From Candidatus Gastranaerophilales bacterium (GTDB taxonomy: Bacteria; Cyanobacteriota; Vampirovibrionia; Gastranaerophilales; Gastranaerophilaceae), in assembly GCA_944325625.1 (NCBI GenBank), contig CALVAP010000003.1, positions 24,784 to 88,783 on the forward strand: a DNA stretch of 64,000 nucleotides, written 5' to 3'. A program made the position numbers and the translations under genes. Of this stretch, positions 26,547 through 35,083 are shown in pieces. The stretch's first letter is position 1; each line of letters starts with the position of its first letter. The notes below the pieces were generated by a model. That model ran no database searches and was not told the DNA's origin. It was given only the letters and a program-made list of their open reading frames with translations.

Positions 26547-26574
26547 TTGACTTGTAACAAATTGTTATTAAATA
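26547..26574 (+). promoter_or_regulatory. Candidate promoter of the zinc-ribbon gene
   Basis: TTGACT at 26547-26552 and TAAATA at 26569-26574 (16-base spacer). The spacer contains TTGTAACAA, the nonamer also seen in other intergenic regions. Confidence 0.45.
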
Positions 26575-26611
26575 AAAAAATACAATAATCAGGGAAATAA
26601 AAGGTTAGTAA

Positions 26612-26980
26612 ATGTCGATATTGAATTTGTTTGGACTCAAAAGATGCACACACGAAAGAATGGGCTATAACATTGAATGCGGCTACTGTCCTGATTGCGG
26701 CGAATACGTGGAAAATCGCTGGTACCTGACAAGGTGCTCTTGTTGTGGAGTAAAACGTGTCGCCGTAACCAAAGGACATGAGATTATGCCAGCTGAATAC
26801 TTCTGCAAAAATTGTGGTGAAAGCGGTTACTACATAGAAGAATTAAAAAAATTAAACTTTATAGATATTCATTTTGCAACAGTACTCAAAGTTAGTCCGC
26901 AAATTATAAAAGAAAACTTTGCTCAAACCTGGGTTCAAAATAGTTTTGAAAAGCAAAAATTACTTGCCACAGCAGTTTAA
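26612..26980 (+). CDS. Zinc-ribbon protein of unknown function
   Basis: 122 residues with cysteine pairs CGYCPDCG, CSCCG and CKNCG, which could form one or two zinc ribbons. No DNA-binding helix or enzyme motif was recognised, and the C-terminal ~45 residues are helical. It is divergent from yidC with its own promoter, and has a weak AAGGTTAG site before the ATG. It might be a small regulator or an RNA-binding protein. Confidence 0.75.
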   Translation: MSILNLFGLKRCTHERMGYNIECGYCPDCGEYVENRWYLTRCSCCGVKRVAVTKGHEIMPAEYFCKNCGESGYYIEELKKLNFIDIHFATVLKVSPQIIKENFAQTWVQNSFEKQKLLATAV

Positions 26981-27027
26981 TATCCCTCTTTAACATAAGC
27001 ACAAAAAAATACTATTTTTGTAAATTT

Positions 27028-27091
27028 ATTGCAATTTATTCCATAATTTAGTAAAATCATATATGTTGAATATGTACACAATTATAGGAGG
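27028..27091 (+). promoter_or_regulatory. Phase-variable cassette promoter and ribosome site, copy C
   Basis: TTGCAA at 27029-27034, TAAAAT at 27052-27057 (17-base spacer), AGGAGG at 27086-27091, ATG at 27101. About 9 kb from copy A but nearly identical to it. Confidence 0.85.
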
Positions 27092-27100
27092 CAATATTTT

Positions 27101-27905
27101 ATGAATTTTGACAGCTACATAGTCAAAAATGTCGAAATAGCACAAACTGTGCCGCTAAGCTGCCCCCCCCCCCCAGAAGTTAGCTTCTAATAAGGGTTTT
27201 AGACTTTTTAGGCGTCACTCTAAGCGTGCTTTCACCCTGGCTGAAACTCTTATCACTTTAACCATTATCGGTGTCATTGCTGCTATGACTATCCCAAATC
27301 TTGTTTCTAAGTACCAAAAACACTCTTATGTTACAGGATTAAAGAAAGCATACTCAACTCTTTCTAATGCGATGGCACTTGCTATGCACGATGATGAAGT
27401 GTGGGTGACCTACCCATGGGGGTATATTGATCCAATAAGCACCAGTGAGAGTATTATAAAAAAATACATGAAAGTTGTTAAAACTTGTGATAGTAGCAGT
27501 CAGGGAGATTGTGTTGAGGTGGATGCCACTGGCAACCCAATACAAGGATATGGAGCGCGAGATTCCTACATTGGTGATATGAAGTTTTTTGTGACCGCTG
27601 ATGGAATGACTTGGGGTAGTTATTTTAGCGTTGATGTTAATGGCAAGAAAGGTCCTAATAAGTGGGGTCGAGATATATTCTCGTTTGAGGTTGCATACAC
27701 GGATACATATACACTAGCTCAAGGTGCTGTGGTGCCATACGGCTCAAGACAATGCCCTTTTGGGAATTTTTGCTATGGCTACTGGAACAATAACCCGAGT
27801 TCACCACTCTGTACCACTGAGATTGTTAATAGAGATGGGCGAAGTGGGGGATATGCACAATACTGCACTGGGCGTGTACTCGAAGAAGGTGCTATGAATT
27901 ATTAG
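27101..27905 (+). CDS. Prepilin C, out of frame at a C12 tract as sequenced
   Basis: The leader MNFDSYIVKNVEIAQ... differs from that of prepilin A almost only at silent positions. It crosses 12 C at 27163 and stops at 27188-27190. The body is open in the next frame: SNKGFRLFRRHSKRA, then FTLAETLITLTIIGVIAAM, SKYQKHSYVTGLKKAYSTLSNAM, and a head with PNKWGRDIF and several cysteines, ending RVLEEGAMNY as in prepilin A. In-frame starts in the body lie only after the signal helix begins, so the secreted pilin needs 11 or 14 C. Likely a pilin or pseudopilin, head type A/C. Confidence 0.8.
27163..27174 (+). repeat. Poly-C tract (12 C) in prepilin C
   Basis: Same length and position within the cassette as in copies A and B. 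On-states would be 11 or 14 C. Confidence 0.85.
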
Positions 27906-27932
27906 GCTCCGGTACAATTTTCAAATTACAAC

Positions 27933-27963
27933 AGAAGCGGGATTTTGCAGGAATCCCGCTTCT
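27933..27963 (+). terminator. Terminator after prepilin C
   Basis: Stem AGAAGCGGGAT / ATCCCGCTTCT followed by an A/T-rich tail with a T6 run further on. Confidence 0.75.
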
Positions 27964-27984
27964 ATTTATCAATTTTTTATCTAC

Positions 27985-28602
27985 TTATGCCAAAGTCAAT
28001 ACATCCAGTCCTTTGTAGTTATACAAGACCTCTGCTTTGTTCGACTCCGATATTTTATGTGCCATAATTGCTCCCAATATTGCTTCTATTTGCGACACGG
28101 GAAGCATATTAGACGGCAGCTCCGTCATATTGTATTCCGTCCTTAAGACATTTTGCAAAAACTTACAATCATATGGAGAGCGATTCTTAAACATTCCGCC
28201 CAATCGGAGTTTCATTTTTATATCAGAAATCTCGTAGCGAAAAACGTCATATCCTTTTTCCTTCAACGTACTAAAATATTCAGCTCCTCTGGGTGAAAAC
28301 CTTTCCTGCCAGTTTTCCACATTCTTTATATTTCCCGTGGTTTGAACAAGAGCATAGCGTTTGGAATATACTTTCCATTTATGAGAAAGCATTGTTGCAT
28401 TATCCGTCATTGATATAACTATAAGAGCATCTTCTTTTCCGTAAAGATTTTCGAGAAAAAAAGTTATATCATCAACCGTATATAATTTGTCTAAAGTAAC
28501 GATTTTTAAGTTTTTATCTAAAATGGCCACACCGGTATCATTCGATGACTGATTACCAAGTGAAATACCGACAAATGTCTGTTTTGTTGAAAAATCTTTC
28601 AT
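27985..28602 (-). CDS. Predicted RNase H-fold protein (DUF429-like)
   Basis: 205 residues. The N-terminal VGISLGNQSSNDTGVAILDKN has the first strand and turn of an RNase H-like fold, as in DUF429 predicted nucleases. A second acidic strand (ALIVISMTDNA) and later NRSPYDCKFLQNVLR and ILGAIMAH also fit that layout. The usual catalytic Asp of the first strand is not evident (GISLG), so activity is doubtful. It converges with prepilin C and stands alone. Assignment rests on pattern only. Confidence 0.5.
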   Translation of the reverse strand: MKDFSTKQTFVGISLGNQSSNDTGVAILDKNLKIVTLDKLYTVDDITFFLENLYGKEDALIVISMTDNATMLSHKWKVYSKRYALVQTTGNIKNVENWQERFSPRGAEYFSTLKEKGYDVFRYEISDIKMKLRLGGMFKNRSPYDCKFLQNVLRTEYNMTELPSNMLPVSQIEAILGAIMAHKISESNKAEVLYNYKGLDVLTLA

Positions 28603-28638
28603 AATTCAACGCTACAACATATTTTAAGTCATGTCAAA

Positions 28639-30303
28639 CTACATATAATTTAAGGACTTAAGCATCAGAGCTACTCCAAGCTGCTGGTCATAATGACTTG
28701 AGCTATAAACACCGTCTGCAACATATTTTCCGCCATTATAGTTGGTAGTGCCAGCCCAAACGTATGGAGAGGCTACACCTTTATTGCGATATCCAAGCCC
28801 ATTATATCTTTCCGCATACTCGAGCATTGCGTTTGTATCTGTTGTATCCGCACTCAATCCGCATTTGTTTTTTTCATTCAACGCATCTATGGCAGAACTT
28901 TCCCAATCTGTAAAATACTTACCTCTGGGCACATTTACTGTCGGTTGTCCTAATGGATCTCCGTTATGCATATATGTATTAAAGTTACCGTTTGATTCCC
29001 GCCAATGAAGTGCGGCTATAAGCTTCGCCGGAACTCCTGTTTTTTGTGCAACGGCTTCGTATCTGTCTTTATTTTCAAGATAGTGCTGTTTAAACTGTTC
29101 CAAATCCCGCATTTGTCCAAGTGACATTTTTTCACCAAATTCTTGGTCAAACTCCAAACTACCTGCTTCTATTTTACCTTGTTTTTCCGATAATTCTGTA
29201 CGCTTAGTTTGTAATTCCGCCAGTTGCTTTTCTAAATCTGCAATATTAGCTTCTGAAGACTTTTGTATTTCTTCATTTTCTTTTCTGATACTTTCTATTT
29301 TTTCTTTCATATCTGCATCAGATTCGATTATTTCTTTTTCTATCTCATCTCTTTTTTTCTCAAGCTCCGTTTTTTCCTGCTTTAACTCAGGTTTTTTGGC
29401 TTCCAATGTTTTTAACTGTTCTTCTTCTTTTTGAATTTTTGCCTTGAGTTCTTCAATTTTAGATTCTAACTCTGCTTTTTTTGCTGCATTAGCTGCTTTT
29501 GATTCCTCGTCAGAACCTATCGGAATTGCATTTTTTTGCGCTTCTAAACCGCTTAGCTGCGCATTTAAAGACGATATTGATGATTTTTTCTCCGATATAT
29601 TTCTATCATTTTCATTAATCTCATCGTTCTTTTTTGATATAGATTCTGAATTTTCGGATTTTTTAGTCTTCAACTCATCACTTATCTTGGTATTATCCGA
29701 AATTGTTTTGTCAAGTTCTTTTTCGTTATTACTAATTTTTTCTTGTGCAGATTGCTTTTCTTCCGCTATTTTTTTCTCAACCTTTTCAATTTCCTGCTCT
29801 GTAGCTTGCAAGTTTTCTTTCGTTGTCGGTTGAGGTTTATATGGAGTTCGATTTGCCATACTTCTGGCAAAATTTCCACCTATCCCGCCTGAGTATGTGC
29901 TTCCTTTTGAATAAATTATGTTACTGGGCATGAGATTTTGTGCATACATATTCCTCAATAACACGCCAAAACCGTTTAGTCCGCCTATTTTGTTCATAAA
30001 CTCAATTTCTTGCGCATCCAACTCTCCGTCACCATTTGTATCGAAGGTCTGCAGAAGATACAACATCTCATCAATATTTCCATTCATTAGCGCTCCGGAG
30101 TTATGATTTGCCAAAAACAAAGATACTGCTTGCGTCATGTTGTTGAGTTCTTTTTGGTCAAACTTTCCGTCATTATTCACATCAAAATACTTTGCAAAAA
30201 CCGAAAACTTATCCTTTTGTTGTTCGGGTATTCCGCTTTGTTTCAGTAACGTTTTTACATCACTGGTATTGTATTCCGATGCTCCAAAAGATATATTTGT
30301 CAA
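28639..30303 (-). CDS. EF-hand, long coiled coil and lysozyme-like domain protein
   Basis: 554 residues in three parts. Residues ~1-110 carry two EF-hand loops (DVNNDGKFDQKE and DTNGDGELDAQE), so calcium binding is likely. Residues ~165-395 are a highly charged coiled coil rich in Lys, Glu and Ser. Residues ~400-554 look like a peptidoglycan hydrolase: GVPAKLIAALHWRESNGNF with a probable catalytic Glu, then NGDPLGQPT and a WESSAIDAL helix, similar to phage-type lysozymes. There is no signal peptide, so export, if any, uses another route. Probable role: cell-wall remodelling or a secreted lysin. The N-terminal FGASEY is shared in style with the two proteins downstream in the map. Confidence 0.75.
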   Translation of the reverse strand: MTNISFGASEYNTSDVKTLLKQSGIPEQQKDKFSVFAKYFDVNNDGKFDQKELNNMTQAVSLFLANHNSGALMNGNIDEMLYLLQTFDTNGDGELDAQEIEFMNKIGGLNGFGVLLRNMYAQNLMPSNIIYSKGSTYSGGIGGNFARSMANRTPYKPQPTTKENLQATEQEIEKVEKKIAEEKQSAQEKISNNEKELDKTISDNTKISDELKTKKSENSESISKKNDEINENDRNISEKKSSISSLNAQLSGLEAQKNAIPIGSDEESKAANAAKKAELESKIEELKAKIQKEEEQLKTLEAKKPELKQEKTELEKKRDEIEKEIIESDADMKEKIESIRKENEEIQKSSEANIADLEKQLAELQTKRTELSEKQGKIEAGSLEFDQEFGEKMSLGQMRDLEQFKQHYLENKDRYEAVAQKTGVPAKLIAALHWRESNGNFNTYMHNGDPLGQPTVNVPRGKYFTDWESSAIDALNEKNKCGLSADTTDTNAMLEYAERYNGLGYRNKGVASPYVWAGTTNYNGGKYVADGVYSSSHYDQQLGVALMLKSLNYM

Positions 30304-30399
30304 AACATAATCCTCATGACTCTCTCTATATCTTTATAAAGTTATTTAAAAAATATATATTGCCCAAATAAATATTAAATATTAAATATTGTAACAACT

Positions 30400-32100
30400 C
30401 TACTTAATAAAATCTGCAAATATTTCGTTTTGTTCTTCATCTATAATAGGTGCATTAAGTTTTCCACCACAAGCCCCACACAAATTTGCGCTGTTGTCAT
30501 TCTTATGCTTGCTGTTGTTCCAATTCGTTACAGCTATATTTAACTTAGGAATAAGTATACCCAAGACCAATCCGGAATATACATAACCTCCAAGCTGTGC
30601 AATATTAAGTATTTTGATTTTCTTCAAAGTATCTGTCATCTTTAAAGACTTTGCCTTCTTCAAAAGTTCTTTGTAGCTTATAGCTTTTCCATCCGAAGTA
30701 ACTACAGGCACTTTCCTTTCCTTAAGATCGCCCAAAAGAACTTCATCTACTGTTTTTATAGACTTGTTCTTTAGCCAGTTAATAAAGCCTTTCTCATTCC
30801 CGTTTCCTGTCGCATTAAGAAGGTTTTTTCCATCAAACATAGAAACTATTCCTTTGGATACAAACCCGCCAAGAATAAGCCAGTTGGTAAAGCCTAAAAT
30901 ATCCTTAAACATGCTTTCTCTAAGTTCATCACCGCTTCTAGCTGCTAAAAATCTTGAAGCTATTGTAAATCCGTATACAAATTTAAAATGATTTATTGTC
31001 GGAATCTTACCTTTGAACTGAATTTTGTTAGGCAGCTCTTTAAAATTTGTTGTTATAGACGAAAGGCTTAATCCTACCATACCTAATGCTGCTGCAACTT
31101 TTGCCGCTATAAAATTCGAAGAACGTTCCGGCTTGTTGTTCTTAACATTAGGGTTATTTGACACACCAACAAAACCGTCCTTGCCTGTTCTTTTTTTCGT
31201 TAACCATCTGTTAAAAGGTTGAACACTTGCACCCATAACACTTGATACACCCAGTGCTAATAAGGCAGAACGAACTTTTAACCCTTTCAATTTATTGATA
31301 AATTTGTTCGCTGAAAAATCATTCCTAGCCTCTTTAAAAGCATTACTTACACTCTCTGTTGAAAAGGCTTTTCCTAAGGCATATAAATCATCTAAAAATG
31401 AATTTATTCCAAATTCAACACATTGGCTTCCGTCTTTTGAAGTCAACTTGAAAGATTTTTCAGCTCCTGTGTCCGATATAATCAAACTCTTGAGGTAATC
31501 AAACGTTTCTTTTGGAATTTTCTTACCTTCCAAGTTTTTATCATCACTCAACCTTACCATTGTTGCAGTAAGTTTTGAGACTGTCTTTGGACTTAATGCA
31601 ACCCAGTTGGCACTTTTTCCGTCTTTTGAGTTTAACCCTTTCATTCCTTCGAATGCTTTTTGATAATAAATTTTTAAGAGGTTTTTAGGCTTGTTTTCAT
31701 TTTCGGCATAATTTTCGTGCCATATTTTTCCCAAAATATCAATTGTTTCGTTATTGGCAAAAATGGAATGTGACTGTATATTGTATCCTTTATTGAATTT
31801 TTGACTCAGCGCATACGCAGCAGCTCCGCCCACTGTTCCAATTAACAGGTGGTTTAAGGTTCCTGAATTTTCTCTTATTCCTGTTTCTACACCTGCATCA
31901 AACCCTCTTCTGGAATCTACAATTGTTCTTGGCATCGCCATAAAACAAAAATCTACAAGCATCGCCCCAATTGCTTCATTAACATTTAGATATCTTAATC
32001 CCTGTGAAACGACATCTGCTGTCGAACCAAAAGACTGACGCTTTGGACAACTCGGAGATTTTATATTTTGCCTGTTATATTCAGCTACGTTTATCTTCAT
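30400..32100 (-). CDS. Large lineage-specific membrane protein, paralogue 1
   Basis: 566 residues, unknown function. The N-terminus has SFGSTADVVSQGLRY, then hydrophobic segments around 45-65, 80-100 and in the 280-480 region (for example FTIASRFLAARSGDELRESMFKDILGF and a glycine-rich segment). It aligns over its length with the protein at 32193: MPRTIVDSRRGFDAGVETGIRE versus IPRAAVDFNTNTHAGLETLRRE, and RFLAARSGDELRESMFKDILGF versus RVLAAEDKNEVRESTFRDAAGF. I associate such proteins with Gastranaerophilales. The C-terminal CGACGG is cysteine-bearing. Confidence 0.7.
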   Translation of the reverse strand: MKINVAEYNRQNIKSPSCPKRQSFGSTADVVSQGLRYLNVNEAIGAMLVDFCFMAMPRTIVDSRRGFDAGVETGIRENSGTLNHLLIGTVGGAAAYALSQKFNKGYNIQSHSIFANNETIDILGKIWHENYAENENKPKNLLKIYYQKAFEGMKGLNSKDGKSANWVALSPKTVSKLTATMVRLSDDKNLEGKKIPKETFDYLKSLIISDTGAEKSFKLTSKDGSQCVEFGINSFLDDLYALGKAFSTESVSNAFKEARNDFSANKFINKLKGLKVRSALLALGVSSVMGASVQPFNRWLTKKRTGKDGFVGVSNNPNVKNNKPERSSNFIAAKVAAALGMVGLSLSSITTNFKELPNKIQFKGKIPTINHFKFVYGFTIASRFLAARSGDELRESMFKDILGFTNWLILGGFVSKGIVSMFDGKNLLNATGNGNEKGFINWLKNKSIKTVDEVLLGDLKERKVPVVTSDGKAISYKELLKKAKSLKMTDTLKKIKILNIAQLGGYVYSGLVLGILIPKLNIAVTNWNNSKHKNDNSANLCGACGGKLNAPIIDEEQNEIFADFIK

Positions 32101-32192
32101 TTTATTTGGTTCATGCTCTTTTCAAACTGATTTAACAACACTCAAGTTCTGTTTTTGCTAGTATTTGAGATTTATTGCCAACATTTTTAATA

Positions 32193-33905
32193 TTACTTAA
32201 AGTTGGTCATCTCTTCGAATCCGCAAAATGTTCGATTGAAACTTGGATTTACCCAAGCATGCCACAATAATGACATAGTAGATTCCGGACCGTTTGCGTA
32301 TGGGTTTAATTCCGGCTTAGGCATTTTGTTTTCAACTTTGCTTCCTTCAATTGATTGTTTCGACTCTTTATCTTTATTATTTTTGGCTTCTTGAAGCTCT
32401 TTTTCTCTATTCTTCTCTGTTTGTTTCCTGTTCCATATCGGTATAAACAAGCCCAGCAAAAGCATTGATGCGCCTAAAGAGGCAGCCTGGCAAATACCCC
32501 TTTTGGTCTTTAATTCTTTTGGAACTTCATCAAAAGATTTTAGTGAATAATTTTTCATCCAATTACCAAATTTTTTGAACCAACCGGCATTTTCATCCAC
32601 TATTTTATGTTTATTAATGAGCTCAACAGAGGGGTTTGTTTTATTCATAACAGTCGCTATGACTTTTGCAACGTAATCCCCCAGGAAATATAAACTTGCA
32701 AACCCTGCTGCATCCCTAAATGTAGATTCTCTAACTTCATTTTTATCTTCTGCGGCTAAAACCCTGCTCGCAAAAGTTATTGCGGCTATCCATCTTGCTT
32801 GATCCAATGTAGGAAATAGCCCTTTAAATTGAAACATTTTCCAATTAGGCTTCTTCATCATTGACGCAATTGCCAAACCCATAATAGTTCCGGCTCCGGC
32901 AAGCTTATATACCCACAAACTTTTATCCTGTTTTTTGCTATTCTTTGGTTCGGTTCCAAAGTCTCTATATATTGGCGCTCCTTTTATTCCGGACTTCTTT
33001 CTTGTTATCCATCTGTTTATATATTGCATTGATGCCGCCAAGGGCAATACAATTGCCAAACCTGCAAAACTTTTCTGTTTTACAAATCTTATCGCTGTAT
33101 CAATATATTTATCAATGTTTTTGGATACTTCAGGCTTACTAAATTGTTTTCCTAAATCAACTAAATCCCTTATTATTGCAGACAAATTAGAGTTAAAATT
33201 CTTTCCCGAATCTGATGAAAACCTTATTGTCTCCGTTGCTTTCGACCCATCAGATAGCAGTTTATATGCATTTGTTATTGCCTGTTTAGTATCAACTTCA
33301 CCTTTAATCGCCTTTGTAAGAAGGTTTATCGCATCATCAAATCCATCATAATCAGAATATTTGACCCAGTTTTGACCTTTATTTGAGTTAAAACCTTCTA
33401 GATCTGAAAGAACAGAACGAACATATGAACCTACCTTTTTGTCATCTTCGCTGTTAGCCAAATAATTTGCTGATTTCAATCCTTTTGGGTTTACATAGTG
33501 AGAGGCAAGTTTTTTTATAGTATCTTCATCTGCCCAAGACGTAACCAAACCTATATTTCTATATTCTTTTGGTAATGAAACATATTGCAAAAATCCCGCA
33601 ACCCCCATAACAAAATAACTGGGTAAAAGGCAGTTTACAAGCAAACCTGAAGATTCTCGTCGCAATGTTTCTAATCCTGCATGAGTATTTGTGTTAAAAT
33701 CTACTGCTGCTCTAGGTATTATACAAGTTGCGGCATCTATAGCCGAAACACCTATCATCGGGTGTCTTTCACACGCCTGTAACCCCGCCGTCAAAACATC
33801 GCCAAAACCACCAAAGTTGATTTCTTTAGTATTTTTCGAGCTGTGTCTTACCCGCGGGGTATTATTAAAATGGCAATTTTTGTTTATATCAAGGTTTTGT
33901 ATCAT
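32193..33905 (-). CDS. Large lineage-specific membrane protein, paralogue 2
   Basis: 570 residues from the ATG at 33905, which has AGAGAAAAA upstream. The longer frame to 34001 starts only with TTG and adds an unrelated 32 residues. INFGGFGDVLTAG near the start, IPRAAVDFNTNTHAGLETLRRESSG with a hydrophobic segment next to it, several membrane segments in the middle and a basic, polar C-terminal tail. Full-length paralogue of the protein at 30400, in the same orientation and 92 bases upstream of it, so probably a tandem duplication. Function unknown. Confidence 0.7.
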   Translation of the reverse strand: MIQNLDINKNCHFNNTPRVRHSSKNTKEINFGGFGDVLTAGLQACERHPMIGVSAIDAATCIIPRAAVDFNTNTHAGLETLRRESSGLLVNCLLPSYFVMGVAGFLQYVSLPKEYRNIGLVTSWADEDTIKKLASHYVNPKGLKSANYLANSEDDKKVGSYVRSVLSDLEGFNSNKGQNWVKYSDYDGFDDAINLLTKAIKGEVDTKQAITNAYKLLSDGSKATETIRFSSDSGKNFNSNLSAIIRDLVDLGKQFSKPEVSKNIDKYIDTAIRFVKQKSFAGLAIVLPLAASMQYINRWITRKKSGIKGAPIYRDFGTEPKNSKKQDKSLWVYKLAGAGTIMGLAIASMMKKPNWKMFQFKGLFPTLDQARWIAAITFASRVLAAEDKNEVRESTFRDAAGFASLYFLGDYVAKVIATVMNKTNPSVELINKHKIVDENAGWFKKFGNWMKNYSLKSFDEVPKELKTKRGICQAASLGASMLLLGLFIPIWNRKQTEKNREKELQEAKNNKDKESKQSIEGSKVENKMPKPELNPYANGPESTMSLLWHAWVNPSFNRTFCGFEEMTNFK

Positions 33906-34301
33906 TTTTTCTCTATATAAACGAACCGAAACCATTTTATCAAGTCCGTAAATATTATAAAATAGGACATATTTTTTTTTGCTACGTAAAATTATTTTCA
34001 AAAATTTGAGCCATTATTCTTACCCCATGTGCAATAAAAAACATATACGTTGTTTTTTTAAAATGCACAATTTTTAACAAGTTATACTTCTAAAAATATA
34101 TTTTTCAACAATTGCGCAAAAAATTATTTTTTATAATTTATCTTAACAAAAATTAAAATTTTTGCTTCGGAGAAGTCAATTATTTTTAAAATATATACTT
34201 TTAATATACAGGAGAGTACACTATGAGCTATATATTTTTTAAATTTTTTAACAGATATAAAAAATTTTGTATATGCGACTTAATCTAACTAAACATACTT
34301 G
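33906..34301. other. AT-rich intergenic region, divergent
   Basis: Divergent spacer between the membrane protein and the response regulator. It contains long A and T runs and the TTTTTAAAATATATACTTTTAA-type region at ~34185. No RNA gene or hairpin of note apart from the small open frame at 34223. Confidence 0.6.
34223..34288 (+). CDS. Possible 21-residue leader peptide
   Basis: ATG at 34223 with a good GGAGAG site 7 bases upstream. It encodes MSYIFFKFFNRYKKFCICDLI: aromatic, basic and hydrophobic. It precedes the response regulator by 70 bases. It may be a small membrane peptide, a leader peptide, or chance. Confidence 0.3.
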   Translation: MSYIFFKFFNRYKKFCICDLI

Positions 34302-34307
34302 TATAAT
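34302..34307 (+). promoter_or_regulatory. -10 element of the response regulator operon
   Basis: TATAAT at 34302-34307, preceded by TTG, with a weak -35 about 17 bases upstream. Confidence 0.45.
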
Positions 34308-34357
34308 GTCCCTGATTATGCCAAAATATACTGGTACACAATGTGGGATAATGTGTG

Positions 34358-35083
34358 ATGCCAAAAAACATACTGGTCGTTGATGATGATGATGAAATCC
34401 GTGAATTGTTGGAATTTGATTTGCAACAAAGCGGATATAGTGTTGACACAGCAATAAACGGGGTTGACGGTCTGGAAAAGGCTCTGTCCAAACATTATGA
34501 TTTAATTTTACTCGATGTTATGATGCCCAAAATGAATGGATTTGATGTTTGCAAGAATATCAGAAAAGCACACAATCCTGTGCCTATACTCTTGTTAACG
34601 GCTAAGGGAACAATCCATGATAAAACCGAAGGATTTGACTGTGGTGCTGATGATTACTTAATCAAACCGTTTGATATTCAAGAAGTACTTCTGCGGGTAA
34701 GAGCATTGATGCGTAGAGGATTTTCTGCACAACAAGATGATAACAATACTTTTAAAAATGAAATTCTTAAAGTCGGAGCTATTGAAATTTTTCCCGATGA
34801 ACTTGACGTTTCAATTGAGGGAACAAGAATTAAACTAACTCCTACCGAGTTTGAAATACTTTATTGTCTTATGCAGCACTTTAATAAAGCCGTTTCACTT
34901 GCTACATTACTCAACGAGGTTTGGGGCTATGACAGCGATGAAGATGTTCGTATGCTAAGAGTCCATGTCGGAGGCTTGAGGCAAAAAATAGAACAGAATC
35001 CTAAAACTCCTAAATTTCTACATACCGTCATAAACGTAGGATACAAGCTCACTCCGTTTGAAGATAACGAAAATGAAGTTTAA
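34358..35083 (+). CDS. OmpR-family response regulator
   Basis: 241 residues. The receiver domain has VVDDDDEIREL, the phospho-Asp in LILLDVMMP, and KPF (LIKPFDI). The C-terminal winged helix (about 145-238) shows the OmpR signature LTPTEFEILYCL and VRMLRVHVGGLRQKIE. The start is ATG 34358; a GTG 3 bases earlier is also possible. It overlaps the histidine kinase gene by 11 bases, so the two form a pair. Signal unknown. Confidence 0.95.
   Translation: MPKNILVVDDDDEIRELLEFDLQQSGYSVDTAINGVDGLEKALSKHYDLILLDVMMPKMNGFDVCKNIRKAHNPVPILLLTAKGTIHDKTEGFDCGADDYLIKPFDIQEVLLRVRALMRRGFSAQQDDNNTFKNEILKVGAIEIFPDELDVSIEGTRIKLTPTEFEILYCLMQHFNKAVSLATLLNEVWGYDSDEDVRMLRVHVGGLRQKIEQNPKTPKFLHTVINVGYKLTPFEDNENEV

Noticed and set aside
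33906..34001. N-terminal extension of the 32193 protein to a TTG at 34001
   Set aside because: The extra 32 residues do not align with the paralogue; ATG 33905 has a better ribosome site.
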